From: an uncultured Bacilli bacterium
GTDB lineage: Bacteria; Bacillota_I; Bacilli_A; RF39; UBA660
DNA length: 34,000 nt
Direction: 5' to 3'
Assembly (NCBI GenBank): GCA_944359015.1
Contig: CALVSK010000009.1
Span: forward strand, 1-34,000
Shown here: positions 8,328 through 16,812 of the stretch, in pieces
Layout of the letters: each line of letters starts with the position of its first letter
Position numbering within the stretch: position 1 is the first letter of the stretch
Program-made: the position numbers and the translations under genes
Notes under the pieces: model-generated
Databases searched by the model: none
What the model was told of the DNA's origin: nothing
What the model saw: only the letters and a program-made list of their open reading frames with translations

Positions 8328-9047
8328 TTACTTCTCCTTTATAATAATTTTTCCATCACAAGGAACTATAATATTTTTTAATTTTATTTTTTCCATTTCC
8401 TTTATAGTATTTTCAAACATATGGGAAGTGATAAATTTACATTTTGGATATTTTTCTGCTAAAATTTTAATATTATTTATACCCATATGCGCATTATTTC
8501 CTAATATAAAACTACAATCACAAATTAAATAATCACAAATACTTGCCATATAATCAACATTAGTACAATATGCTGTATCACCGGTAAAACCAACAGTTAA
8601 AGAATCTTTTTTAAAAACATATCCATAGGCAGGTTTTAAATTACCATGGTCTACTTTAACTTTAAATACTTCATAATCATTTATCTTAAAATTATTTCCA
8701 AATTCATATTTTATATTTAATTTTTTGAGAACTTCTTTTGATGCAGAAGGAAAACCTAATTTAAATAACTTTTCAATTTTATTTTTTCCATTTTTCGAAC
8801 AATAAATATTAACATCTGAAGACTCATTTTTACTTTTTTCTAATAAATAAAAAGGCATATCAAAATAATGGTCAGCATGAAAATGTGTTATTAAAACATC
8901 ATTTATTTTAGATATATTATTATTTTGCAAAAGTAATTGTTTACAACAACCATTTGGTATATCGATTAAAATACAATCATCTATTAAATAACAAGCACTA
9001 AATTCTTTGTTCCACATACCACCGCAACCAATGACTTTTAATTTCAC
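8328..9047 (-). CDS. Metallo-beta-lactamase-fold hydrolase (RNase Z-like group)
   Basis: The 239-residue protein has the metal-binding motif ITHFHADH, then VDHG, a GDTAYC Asp ligand, CDCSF and a final SHMF His. The glycine-rich opening VIGCGGMW and the layout match the Lactamase_B_2/RNase Z-like group, which contains phosphodiesterases and esterases. The exact substrate is not evident. It is shorter than true RNase Z and lacks its exosite arm. The start is GTG at 9047 with GGTGAT upstream. It is the first gene of the run continuing into GNAT and CinA-C. Confidence 0.85.
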   Translation of the reverse strand: MKLKVIGCGGMWNKEFSACYLIDDCILIDIPNGCCKQLLLQNNNISKINDVLITHFHADHYFDMPFYLLEKSKNESSDVNIYCSKNGKNKIEKLFKLGFPSASKEVLKKLNIKYEFGNNFKINDYEVFKVKVDHGNLKPAYGYVFKKDSLTVGFTGDTAYCTNVDYMASICDYLICDCSFILGNNAHMGINNIKILAEKYPKCKFITSHMFENTIKEMEKIKLKNIIVPCDGKIIIKEK

Positions 9048-9082
9048 AATATCACCAATATAATTATAAAATAATTTTTTGC

Positions 9083-9110
9083 AAAAAAAAAGAAAAGTTT
9101 ACAAAAACTT
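9083..9110 (-). terminator. Terminator after the ferritin-like gene
   Basis: On the minus strand a 6-bp stem (AAGTTT with AAACTT, loop TTGT) is followed by a long T-rich run (9094-9083). It overlaps the stop codon of the gene ending at 9099. Confidence 0.65.
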
Positions 9111-9530
9111 CTTTAAATCTTCCACTGCTCTTTCTTGCATGGATACATAATCATTAATCAAATCCTTAATATTTTCATCAACATCTTTATTATTTAGCAT
9201 TTTTCTTCCTTCAATAATCCCCATATTTGTTCCTTGCAAAAGTAATTCAGCAATTTTAGAATCACTTTTATCAATTAAAGTCTTCATTTCTACGCCATAC
9301 CAAGTAGCAACTTTATTTAAAGCACTAGTTTCATGTGGCTCCCCATCACAAAATTTAGGATATTCTCTTTCAATTCTTTTGCATATATGTTTATAATCGT
9401 TATATTGCTTTTCTATAACTTTCCTAAAATCTTCATTACTTACTTTATCAAGAATAAAATCTATTGCATCCATACCCATACATGCCCCTTTATTTAACTC
9501 ATCTAATGCATTTACATTATTATTTTCCAT
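9099..9530 (-). CDS. Small all-helical, ferritin-like (DUF2383-type) protein
   Basis: This 143-residue protein is predicted wholly helical, with no membrane segment. It shows paired helices carrying E and H (CKRIEREYPKF, EPHETSAL, IIEGRKML, YVSMQERAVEDL). The pattern resembles the ferritin-like DUF2383 group of conserved small proteins. Whether it binds a metal is not certain, since the ligands are only partly in the usual spacing. The ATG at 9530 follows GGAGG by 7 bases. The start codon sits in one arm of a 7-bp inverted repeat whose loop holds the ribosome binding site. A terminator follows the gene. Confidence 0.6.
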   Translation of the reverse strand: MENNNVNALDELNKGACMGMDAIDFILDKVSNEDFRKVIEKQYNDYKHICKRIEREYPKFCDGEPHETSALNKVATWYGVEMKTLIDKSDSKIAELLLQGTNMGIIEGRKMLNNKDVDENIKDLINDYVSMQERAVEDLKKFL

Positions 9531-9554
9531 ATTAAGCCTCCGTTAATAATATGG
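9527..9554 (-). promoter_or_regulatory. Inverted repeat enclosing the ribosome binding site and start codon
   Basis: CCATATT (9527-9533) and AATATGG (9548-9554) are complementary. In the minus-strand mRNA the GGAGG lies in the 14-base loop, and the ATG of the gene at 9530 is in the 3' arm. It could lower translation or serve as an operator. Confidence 0.4.
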
Positions 9555-9587
9555 CTTAAAAATAAAAATACATACTATTTTTTATAA

Positions 9588-10187
9588 TTATCTTGAACCA
9601 AAAGTATTTTTTCTTTTTTCATATTCTTCTAAAGTTATACCTTCTTCATAGAGTTTTTTTGCCAAATCCAAACCAACAAATCTAAAATGCCAAGGCTCGT
9701 ATTGATAACCAGTAATATCCTCTTTTCCTTTAGGATATCTTAAAATAAAACCATATTTATAAGAATTATTTGCTAACCATATAGCTTCATCATCATCTTC
9801 TTTCACATCATCACTATAAACACCATTTTTATAATATGCAATATCAATAGCTAAACCTGTTTGATGTTCACTTGAACCAGGTTTAGCCACTTTTTGATAA
9901 GCAATATTTCCTTCTTTTTTTACAAGTTCTTCAAGTATAACTTTTTGATAAAAATATGATCTATAACCACTATCAACAATAAAATATATTCCAGATTTTT
10001 CAGCATCAGAAATCATCCTTTGAATATATGGATAAATATCTGCACGGACCATAGGTTTTAAATTAGCATTTTTATAATTATGAAAATTATTTTCATTATT
10101 ATCAGTAATTATTAAAGATTTAGGATAATAATCACTAGGTAATAAGTTATCTTTATTTATTAATACATCAACCGACAAATCATCCAT
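9588..10187 (-). CDS. D-alanyl-D-alanine carboxypeptidase, VanY/M15B family
   Basis: The 199-residue protein carries the M15 zinc peptidase motifs: SGYRSYFYQ, the SxHxxGxAxD motif SSEHQTGLAIDI (H108 and D115), and EPWHFRF (E164 catalytic, H167 zinc). These enzymes trim the terminal D-Ala of peptidoglycan stem peptides. There is no signal peptide or membrane anchor, and the start is fixed by a TAATG overlap with the upstream aminopeptidase gene. The protein therefore appears cytoplasmic, as VanX-type dipeptidases are, and may act on soluble peptides or dipeptides. Coupling to an aminopeptidase fits peptide recycling. Confidence 0.9.
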   Translation of the reverse strand: MDDLSVDVLINKDNLLPSDYYPKSLIITDNNENNFHNYKNANLKPMVRADIYPYIQRMISDAEKSGIYFIVDSGYRSYFYQKVILEELVKKEGNIAYQKVAKPGSSEHQTGLAIDIAYYKNGVYSDDVKEDDDEAIWLANNSYKYGFILRYPKGKEDITGYQYEPWHFRFVGLDLAKKLYEEGITLEEYEKRKNTFGSR

Positions 10188-11398
10188 TATATATTAAAGT
10201 CTCCATCTTTAAATATTAAAACTTTACCTTTATTAGTTTCAGCCCATATATTTAAATCATCAGTGCCAATCATAAAATCAACATGATTAGATGAAAAATT
10301 TAAGCCTATTTTTCTTCTTTCATCTACACTTAACATTTCGCCATTTAATATACATTCTAAAAAACCTGTACCTAAAGCAAGATGACATGAAGCATTTTCA
10401 TCTAAACAAGTTTCACCGAAAACAAAGTTTGTTTTAGCAATAGCAGTATTTTTAGATACTAAAGCAACTTCACCTAAAAAAGATGAATATTCATCACTTT
10501 CAATTATACCTTTTAGAATATCTTTTCCCACTAAAGCATCATAGTCAATTACTTTTCCATCTTTAAATTTTAACCAAAATTTATCTATTAGTGCTCCACT
10601 ATACATTAAAGGCCTAGAAGAATAAACTATACCTTTAGTATATCTGTAATCAGGAGATGTAAATACTTCGTAAGTTGGCATATTAACAATCATATCTTTA
10701 GTACTACCAGCACTTCTCCATATAACATTTTTTGGCAACATAATTTTTAAATCGGTTCCCAAACTATTTATATAATGTAAACTAGTTATATTTAACTTAT
10801 TTAATTTTTCAGTTAATAAAGCTTGCTTTTTTAAAAAATCATTCCAATTTTTTATTGGGTTATCACTAGTAACCATAGTACAGTTCATCATAAGTTCAAA
10901 TAATTTTTTATAAGCATCAGGAGCATCTAAATTAGGAAACTTATCTTTTGCCCAAATATTATTTGGCATAACAGCAATACACCAAGAAATTTCATCAAGC
11001 TCTTGTTTTTTCTTATAAATTGGTTTTGTATTTCGCATTTTAAATGCCGCAACACTAATATTTTCAGAAGGAACATCTTCAAAATAATGTGGAAATTCTG
11101 TTGACAAAATCAAAAAAGCCGAATTTTTTTTAGCATATTCATCCCATGTGGATTCATCAAAATACTCATCTTCATTTATTTCTTCAATACTTTGAAGTAA
11201 TTTACATTTATGTTCTTCCTTATTCTTTACATTTAAATAAATATCATTTACACCAATTTTATTTGCCCATTGGACAATTTTATTTACAAATTCTTGATTA
11301 TCATCAAAATAACTAATAAACAAAGATTTAGATTTTTTAAAATTTAAACATCTATTTATCAATAAATCAGCATACTTATTTTCTAAATCAGTAATCAT
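10187..11398 (-). CDS. M29-family metal-dependent aminopeptidase (AmpS/PepS)
   Basis: The 403-residue length is typical of the thermophilic-aminopeptidase family M29. Expected metal ligands are visible: a Glu in LGEVALVSKN, a Glu in FGETCLDENASCHLALG with its His, and the SSNHVDFMIGTDDL motif with His and Asp. The N-terminal domain is an alpha/beta fold (SLFISYFDDNQEFV). It removes N-terminal residues from peptides in the cytoplasm. The ATG follows AGAGGTG. The stop overlaps the ATG of the carboxypeptidase gene (TAATG), so the two are coupled. Confidence 0.92.
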   Translation of the reverse strand: MITDLENKYADLLINRCLNFKKSKSLFISYFDDNQEFVNKIVQWANKIGVNDIYLNVKNKEEHKCKLLQSIEEINEDEYFDESTWDEYAKKNSAFLILSTEFPHYFEDVPSENISVAAFKMRNTKPIYKKKQELDEISWCIAVMPNNIWAKDKFPNLDAPDAYKKLFELMMNCTMVTSDNPIKNWNDFLKKQALLTEKLNKLNITSLHYINSLGTDLKIMLPKNVIWRSAGSTKDMIVNMPTYEVFTSPDYRYTKGIVYSSRPLMYSGALIDKFWLKFKDGKVIDYDALVGKDILKGIIESDEYSSFLGEVALVSKNTAIAKTNFVFGETCLDENASCHLALGTGFLECILNGEMLSVDERRKIGLNFSSNHVDFMIGTDDLNIWAETNKGKVLIFKDGDFNI

Positions 11399-11427
11399 AT
11401 AAACACCTCTTAAAATAATAATATTTT

Positions 11428-11456
11428 ATTATAAAAAATACAATGAATTATATCAC
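11428..11456 (-). promoter_or_regulatory. Possible promoter for the aminopeptidase-carboxypeptidase pair
   Basis: On the minus strand, GTGATA (11456-11451), a 17-base spacer and TATAAT (11433-11428). It overlaps the terminator of the upstream alcohol dehydrogenase gene, and the -35 is imperfect. Confidence 0.4.
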
Positions 11457-11458
11457 TG
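11433..11458 (-). terminator. Probable terminator of the alcohol dehydrogenase gene
   Basis: On the minus strand, CAGTGA and TCATTG form a 6-bp stem with one G-T pair and a 6-base loop, followed by TATTTTTT. It sits just after the stop of the gene ending at 11472. Confidence 0.5.
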
Positions 11459-11471
11459 CTTTTTTACAATT

Positions 11472-12497
11472 TTATTTTTTTGGAGCAACCAATATCTTAA
11501 CTGCTGAATCACTACCAGAAGTTAAACGTTCATAAGCTTTTTGTACATCTTCAAAAGAAACAACATCATCAATAAACTTTAAAGCATCTATTTTTTTATC
11601 AGCAATTAATTTTAAACAAGCATTAAATTCATTATAAGTATAAGCTATAGAACCTTGAACAACTAATTCTTTCATAACAGCTAAAGTGCTATATATAGCA
11701 ACAGCACTGGTGGAAACTCCAACTAAAACAACTATACCACCTGGCTTTACCATAGTAAAAGCACTATTAATAGCTGCCTCGTTACCAACACATTCTATAA
11801 CAACATCAAATCCACCCTTGGTTTTTTCAATCAATTTAGCAGGCAAATCTTTATCTAAAGCATTATAATATTCATCAACAACTTTTAAATCAATAGCCTT
11901 TTTACCACGCAAAGGATTAGTTTCAGTTAATGCAACGTAACTTGCCCCTTCTTTTTTAGCAAATTCGGCTGATGCAAGTCCTATTATTCCACCACCAATA
12001 ACCAAAACATCATCACCTACTGCAATTCTACCTAAATGAGCAGCGTGCAAACCAACAGCAAGAGGTTCAACTAAAGCAGCTTCATCATCACTTACTTGGT
12101 CTGGAATTTTTATAACCATATCACTTCTAACAGCAATTTTTTTTGTCAATCCTCCAGGATTATCTAATGAAAGGCCTACAGCATGACTCCAGGTTTCTGG
12201 ACAAAACTGAACATTACCATTTACACATGCTTCACATTTTCCACAAGGAGAAATAGGCAGAGCAGTTACGCGATTTCCAACATTTAAATCCAAACGATTA
12301 CCACTATCTATAACTTTTCCAACAAATTCATGACCCATAACTAAACCTTTTGGTTCACCACTAACCCAATAATGAATATCTGAACCACAAATACCAGATT
12401 TACTCACTTCAATAATTACCTTTTCACCATCAACAACAGGTTCATTAATTTCATCTATTTTAAATTTTTTTATACCATCTAATATAACAGCTTTCAT
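11472..12497 (-). CDS. Zinc-dependent medium-chain alcohol/polyol dehydrogenase
   Basis: The 341-residue protein has the catalytic zinc site of medium-chain dehydrogenases (C37 in GICGSDIHYW, H56-E57 in MGHEFVG) and the structural zinc Cys set C85, C88, C91 and C99. A Rossmann NAD(P) site follows (VLVIGGGIIGLASAEFA), with VIECVG further on. The form resembles the threonine/sorbitol/galactitol dehydrogenase branch, but the substrate cannot be named. It stands alone. An 18-bp perfect palindrome abuts the GGAGGAG ribosome binding site, suggesting control by a dimeric repressor. The ATG at 12497 is well supported. Confidence 0.92.
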   Translation of the reverse strand: MKAVILDGIKKFKIDEINEPVVDGEKVIIEVSKSGICGSDIHYWVSGEPKGLVMGHEFVGKVIDSGNRLDLNVGNRVTALPISPCGKCEACVNGNVQFCPETWSHAVGLSLDNPGGLTKKIAVRSDMVIKIPDQVSDDEAALVEPLAVGLHAAHLGRIAVGDDVLVIGGGIIGLASAEFAKKEGASYVALTETNPLRGKKAIDLKVVDEYYNALDKDLPAKLIEKTKGGFDVVIECVGNEAAINSAFTMVKPGGIVVLVGVSTSAVAIYSTLAVMKELVVQGSIAYTYNEFNACLKLIADKKIDALKFIDDVVSFEDVQKAYERLTSGSDSAVKILVAPKK

Positions 12498-12506
12498 ACA
12501 CTCCTC

Positions 12507-12524
12507 CTATACTAATTAGTATAG
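12507..12524. promoter_or_regulatory. 18-bp perfect palindrome, candidate operator of the alcohol dehydrogenase
   Basis: CTATACTAATTAGTATAG is identical to its own reverse complement. It includes a TATACT that could serve as the -10 box and ends next to the GGAGG of the downstream gene. A bound protein would therefore block both promoter and start of translation. Confidence 0.6.
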
Positions 12525-12605
12525 CACACAAAAAAAACAAAATGTAAAATTAGATTTAAAATATACAATTTGTTTACAAAACATTTTTATTATTAAATAT
12601 AGTTT

Positions 12606-13487
12606 TTATTTGCTTTTTTTAGATTTATTATCAACAATTTTTAAATGTGGATAAGGAATTTCTATACCATCCTTATCAAACCTATTTTTTATAATGTAAT
12701 TTAATTGATACATATTTTCAAAAACTTCTGCATTATTACTTCCCCAAACCCACGCAGTTAAAACAATACCTGAGTTTCCTAATTCAGTTACTCTAACTTT
12801 TGGAAATTCCACATCTTTATTTCTTCCTTTTGGATTAGGATGATACATTTTTTTTAATTCATCTTTTATTATTTTTATAGCCAACTCAATATTAGAGTCA
12901 TAGGAAATAGAAAAATTAACTAACTTAACATTTTCATTTTCACCATAATTAAAATTTTCTATAGTATAAGTGTTCATTTCACAATTTGGGATAATAACAC
13001 GTCGATTATTAATAGTTCTAATAATAGTATGTCTCATCGTAATATCTTCAACAGTTCCACTTACCCCTTTATCTATACATTCTATAAAATCTCCAACTTC
13101 AAATGGATTACCCAAAACAATTGCAAAACTACCAAAAAAGTTTTTTAAACTTTCTTGGGCAGCTAAACCTAAAACAACAGAACCAATTCCTAATCCAGAT
13201 AATAATGTCATCGAAAAAGAACTAAAAACATCAAATTGTGCCAAACATACTAAAATAGACAAAGAATAAATTATAATCTTTTTTATCCTCTTAACAAACA
13301 TTAACAAAGTTGTTATATTTTTTTTGCGCCTTAACCTAATTGTCTTATCAATTATTCTATCAATTATTTTATTTAAAATAAATGCAACAATAAATATTAA
13401 CAAAACTGCCAATATATTAAATAAATACTTATCCAAAAAATCTTTCACGACATCACCTAAAACAATTATACCAAATAGTTTTGACAT
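12606..13487 (-). CDS. Small-conductance mechanosensitive channel (MscS family)
   Basis: The 293-residue membrane protein has three helices: about 18-42 (LFNILAVLLIFIVAFILNKI), about 70-85, and the pore helix (SMTLLSGLGIGSVVLGLAAQ). The MscS beta-domain begins at NPFEVGDFIEC, followed by RTINNRRVIIPN, and the C-terminal alpha/beta vestibule has EIPYPHLKI. It opens on membrane tension to release solutes during hypo-osmotic shock. The ATG at 13487 has a poor ribosome binding site. A GTG at 13448 (Val14), preceded by AGGTGAT, is a credible alternative start and still precedes the first membrane helix. Confidence 0.92.
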   Translation of the reverse strand: MSKLFGIIVLGDVVKDFLDKYLFNILAVLLIFIVAFILNKIIDRIIDKTIRLRRKKNITTLLMFVKRIKKIIIYSLSILVCLAQFDVFSSFSMTLLSGLGIGSVVLGLAAQESLKNFFGSFAIVLGNPFEVGDFIECIDKGVSGTVEDITMRHTIIRTINNRRVIIPNCEMNTYTIENFNYGENENVKLVNFSISYDSNIELAIKIIKDELKKMYHPNPKGRNKDVEFPKVRVTELGNSGIVLTAWVWGSNNAEVFENMYQLNYIIKNRFDKDGIEIPYPHLKIVDNKSKKSK

Positions 13488-13531
13488 AATAAAGGTATTA
13501 CACCATAATAACCAAAAAAGTCTCTATAATT

Positions 13532-13559
13532 ATTATAAACCACAAAAACATTTAATCAA
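13532..13559 (-). promoter_or_regulatory. Promoter for the MscS gene
   Basis: On the minus strand, TTGATT (13559-13554), a 16-base spacer and a perfect TATAAT (13537-13532). The -35 lies over the last codons of the DedA-family gene. Confidence 0.65.
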
Positions 13560-14136
13560 TTTTAAAGACCTTTTTAGTAATTAAACTAAGTATATATGCA
13601 ATTATAACCATACCAAACACAATAATTAAATTTTTAGGTTGTCTAAAGCTTTCCAATAAACTAGTTCCTATAACACCCCAAAAATACACTAAAAAAATTT
13701 TACTAATAATAATAGACAAAAAAAATTTTTTAAAATTCATATTTACTAATCCAGCAGCAATATTCATCATAAATGCAGGAGTAAAAGGTATTGCTAAAAT
13801 AACTGTTACTTTTGTCAAAGATAAATTTTCTATATAGCACATACATCTTGTAAGTAAATTAATATTTTTTATTTTTTTAATAACAAAATTACGAAAAAAT
13901 TTTTTTACTAAAAAATAAGATATAACACAACCAATTACAGTACAAACCCAAGAAACTATAAACCCTATTACATTACCAAAAGCAATAAAATTCATAGTTA
14001 TAAAAACAAATAAAGGTAACGGCGGAATTATAGATTCTAATACAATAAATAAACAACCTAATAAAGGCCCATAAACTCCTAGGGCATCAATCAAAAACAT
14101 TACAAAATCATAAAATTGATTAAAAAGGTTACTCAT
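13552..14136 (-). CDS. DedA/VTT-domain (SNARE-associated) membrane protein
   Basis: The protein has 194 residues from the ATG at 14136. A TTG nine codons upstream has no ribosome binding site. It shows the DedA opening GVYGPLLGCLFIVLESIIPPLPLFVFI with the conserved E and PP, several hydrophobic spans, and the C-terminal motif FTPAFMMNIAAGLVNMNFKKFF with KIF. DedA proteins are thought to move lipids such as undecaprenyl phosphate or phosphatidylethanolamine across the membrane. It lies downstream of the rhodanese gene and upstream of MscS, on the same strand. Confidence 0.88.
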   Translation of the reverse strand: MSNLFNQFYDFVMFLIDALGVYGPLLGCLFIVLESIIPPLPLFVFITMNFIAFGNVIGFIVSWVCTVIGCVISYFLVKKFFRNFVIKKIKNINLLTRCMCYIENLSLTKVTVILAIPFTPAFMMNIAAGLVNMNFKKFFLSIIISKIFLVYFWGVIGTSLLESFRQPKNLIIVFGMVIIAYILSLITKKVFKID

Positions 14137-14189
14137 AAAATCACTATTTTTATTATAGTACAATTTTTAAAAAAATACTACATTATTAC

Positions 14190-14444
14190 TTATTTTATTA
14201 CTTGAGTTACATCATAACCTAGAAATTCTAGCATAGAAACTACTTTTTGACTTAAAAAACCTTTATTACAAACAATAAAGTATTTATTATTTTTATCCAA
14301 CAAAGATTTATAATTTAATAAAAGTTTATCTGAATATATATTTATACTATTAGGAGTAGGATTATTTATATAATCTTCAGGATGTTGAACATCAATTAAC
14401 ACACCCATATTAACATCATAATCAGTTAATTTTATTCTTTTCAT
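14190..14444 (-). CDS. Rhodanese-like domain protein
   Basis: The protein has 84 residues from the ATG at 14444. The domain reads LIDVQHPEDYINNPTPNSIN, then LLDKNNKYFIVCNKG with the active-site Cys, and ends LGYDV. These are the blocks of a single-domain rhodanese that transfers or carries sulfane sulfur. The loop after Cys is CNKGFLS rather than the usual CxxGxRS, so activity is uncertain. The longer reading to 14492 begins inside the terminator of the T4SS operon and has no ribosome binding site, so I reject it. Confidence 0.75.
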   Translation of the reverse strand: MKRIKLTDYDVNMGVLIDVQHPEDYINNPTPNSINIYSDKLLLNYKSLLDKNNKYFIVCNKGFLSQKVVSMLEFLGYDVTQVIK

Positions 14445-14472
14445 TCTAATCACAATATATCTTATGAAGCAT

Positions 14473-14500
14473 AAAAAAACATAGATAGTCATTTATCTAT
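14473..14500 (-). terminator. Terminator of the type IV secretion operon
   Basis: On the minus strand, ATAGATA and TATCTAT form a perfect 7-bp stem with a 6-base loop, followed by G and seven T. It begins 4 bases after the virD4-like stop codon. Confidence 0.75.
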
Positions 14501-14503
14501 ATT

Positions 14504-16756
14504 TTAATCATCTCCAAAAAAATCATCAAAAAATTCATCATCTGAAATTATATTTTCATCAATAACTTTACTTTCAGAATCAACATTTATTTTAGGAGAT
14601 TCATTTATAATCTTATTTTCAAATTTTTCATTTTGAGATTTTTTTAAATCATCATTATTTAAAAATGATATATCATCAACAAAGTTTTTATTTTCTTGTA
14701 TTTTATTTTCCTGTAATGATGATTTTAAAATATTATCATCAATTTTAAACTTAGGTAAAGTAAAATCATTTGAAATTTTATTTAATCCTTCTTTCCTTTT
14801 AAGTTCATCTTGTCTATCTAATTCTTTAAATTTTTCATCCAAGTCCTTTAACATACTATCAATATCTAAAGAATCAAAACTATTTTTATTACTAAAAGCA
14901 TTATTGTTAAACATACTACTATTTAAAGGATTAGAAGTTAAATTGTTATTTGAAATATTTGGATTAAAAGAACTATTAAAATCCACTGGTTTAAAAGGAT
15001 TTGGGCTAGAAAAAGGATTATTATTCATATTAGCCATTTTTTTAGATTTTTCTTCAGTAACAAATTTCTTTAAATCAAAAATCTCCACTTCTTGTCTATT
15101 TCTAGATGGATAAGGTTCATCTTTCCTTTCTATTCCCCAATTCATCATAAAATCAGGTGTTAACTTAGTTCTAAATGGGTCAGTTCTAAGCCTTTTTATA
15201 ATAGCTTCAAATAATTTCATTTTTTGTAAATCCGTAACAGTTATAAGAGGTCTAGTTGCATTCTTATCTTTTTCATCAGTAACTTTTACTTCACCACACA
15301 TTTTACTAATTTCTTCTAAAGCTTTCATTTCTGTACTAATCAAATAAACCAAATTACCACAGTTACCTTTAATTATTTCAGCAACATTATCACCATATAC
15401 ATCATTTAATTGAGCAAAATTTTGAATAATAAAAGTAAAACGAATATCACGACTTCTCGCGGCTGAAACCATAGCATCCACATCTTTAAGTGGTGGCATA
15501 TTAGCAAACTCATCTAAAATAAAATTAGTTCTAAAAGGTAATTTCCCGCCATTTTCTTGAGCAACATCAATTAATGTTTCATAACATTGTTTAATAAAAA
15601 TAGTCATCAAGCTGTGATAAGTTTTCTTTTCATCGTGAATAATCATAAAAACAGCAGTTTTACCATTACCAATATCTCTCATATCAAAATCACTATATGA
15701 AAGCATTTCACTTAGTGCTTCTCCAGTTGAAAAGTTACGTATTTTTTGCCTAAAAGTTGCAAGCAAACCACCCTTAGTATCATTCGGAGCATTAATTGTA
15801 CTTGTAGCAAAAATATATGGAGTAGACTTTTCGCCTTTTAACCCAAAATATTCTTTAATATAATTGCTAGTAGCATACCTTTCTTCTCCAACAGCACTCA
15901 TATAGTTAATACTATTTAAATTTACTTCCTTTTCTTTGGCATCTTCAAATAAGCCTAAAGCTAATCCTGAAAAATAATCGGCTGCAGACTTTTCCCAGAA
16001 ATCTGATTCTGATTTATTACTGGAATCATACAAAATATTTAAAGCAACGTCATTTAATAGTTCTATTGCTTTATCTTGATTACCATTTCTATAATAATTT
16101 AAAGGTAAAGTCAAAGGATTCCAAGAATTTCCACGTTGTGGTTCTCTAAAGTTTAAAACAATTATTTTATAACCTTTTTCTTTTAAATAAGTGGCACTAT
16201 ATTTATAAATTTCTCCTTTAGGGTCAGTAATTATCATACTTTCACCTTTTTTAGCAAGTAAATTTACCATTGGCTTAACAATTGTTTCAGTTTTACCACT
16301 ACCAGTAGAACCAATAACTAAATTATGATATTCACCATTATCGACCCAAATTTCTTTTCCGTTATTTATAAGAGGTATTCCTGCTGCCTCAACAGTATCC
16401 GTATCTGGTGTAACTCTAACAATTTTACTTTGACTTTTTATTTCTTTTTCTTTTGCCCAAGTAGAATATCCATCATTTGATTTTTCTTTAAAAATTAAAC
16501 CAATTCCACCGCTTTTATCTTTTTTAAAAATATAAGAAGAAACACTTGTAAAAATTATAATTAAAGCAGCCAAAAACAATAACATAGTTACTGGAAAATA
16601 TGCACCAGTAAAAGCTTCAAAAGGCATAAGACCATAAAATGTCCCCTCTTGAGCCAAAGAATGTACATTTAAAACTGCAATACAACATAAATAAAGTAAC
16701 AAACCACAATAAATACAAAATAATAAGAAGTCTTTAGGTTCTACTTTAAATTTCAT
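14504..16756 (-). CDS. VirD4/TraG-type coupling ATPase with long Asn-rich acidic tail
   Basis: Of 750 residues, two N-terminal membrane helices (about 9-30 and 54-76) anchor the protein. The Walker A motif GSTGSGKT lies at 149-156, ITDPKGEIY follows, and the Walker B region is NFILDEFANMPPLKD. These mark the T4SS coupling ATPase that brings substrates to the channel. About 185 residues after the ATPase core have no fold I recognise. They form an Asn/Phe/Ser-rich stretch, then a charged segment (LDEKFKELDRQDELKRK), then an acidic end (DDEFFDDFFGDD). The tail may be a substrate or partner docking site. The gene is the last of the operon. The ATG follows AGGGAGAG. Confidence 0.92.
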   Translation of the reverse strand: MKFKVEPKDFLLFCIYCGLLLYLCCIAVLNVHSLAQEGTFYGLMPFEAFTGAYFPVTMLLFLAALIIIFTSVSSYIFKKDKSGGIGLIFKEKSNDGYSTWAKEKEIKSQSKIVRVTPDTDTVEAAGIPLINNGKEIWVDNGEYHNLVIGSTGSGKTETIVKPMVNLLAKKGESMIITDPKGEIYKYSATYLKEKGYKIIVLNFREPQRGNSWNPLTLPLNYYRNGNQDKAIELLNDVALNILYDSSNKSESDFWEKSAADYFSGLALGLFEDAKEKEVNLNSINYMSAVGEERYATSNYIKEYFGLKGEKSTPYIFATSTINAPNDTKGGLLATFRQKIRNFSTGEALSEMLSYSDFDMRDIGNGKTAVFMIIHDEKKTYHSLMTIFIKQCYETLIDVAQENGGKLPFRTNFILDEFANMPPLKDVDAMVSAARSRDIRFTFIIQNFAQLNDVYGDNVAEIIKGNCGNLVYLISTEMKALEEISKMCGEVKVTDEKDKNATRPLITVTDLQKMKLFEAIIKRLRTDPFRTKLTPDFMMNWGIERKDEPYPSRNRQEVEIFDLKKFVTEEKSKKMANMNNNPFSSPNPFKPVDFNSSFNPNISNNNLTSNPLNSSMFNNNAFSNKNSFDSLDIDSMLKDLDEKFKELDRQDELKRKEGLNKISNDFTLPKFKIDDNILKSSLQENKIQENKNFVDDISFLNNDDLKKSQNEKFENKIINESPKINVDSESKVIDENIISDDEFFDDFFGDD

Positions 16757-16812
16757 ACACTTTCTCTCCCTTTACACCATTATACAATAAAATTATTATA
16801 AATTGTAATATT

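Noticed and set aside
14445-14492. N-terminal extension of the rhodanese gene to 14492
   Set aside because: It would begin inside the terminator of the T4SS operon and lacks a ribosome binding site; the ATG at 14444 gives a normal domain start.
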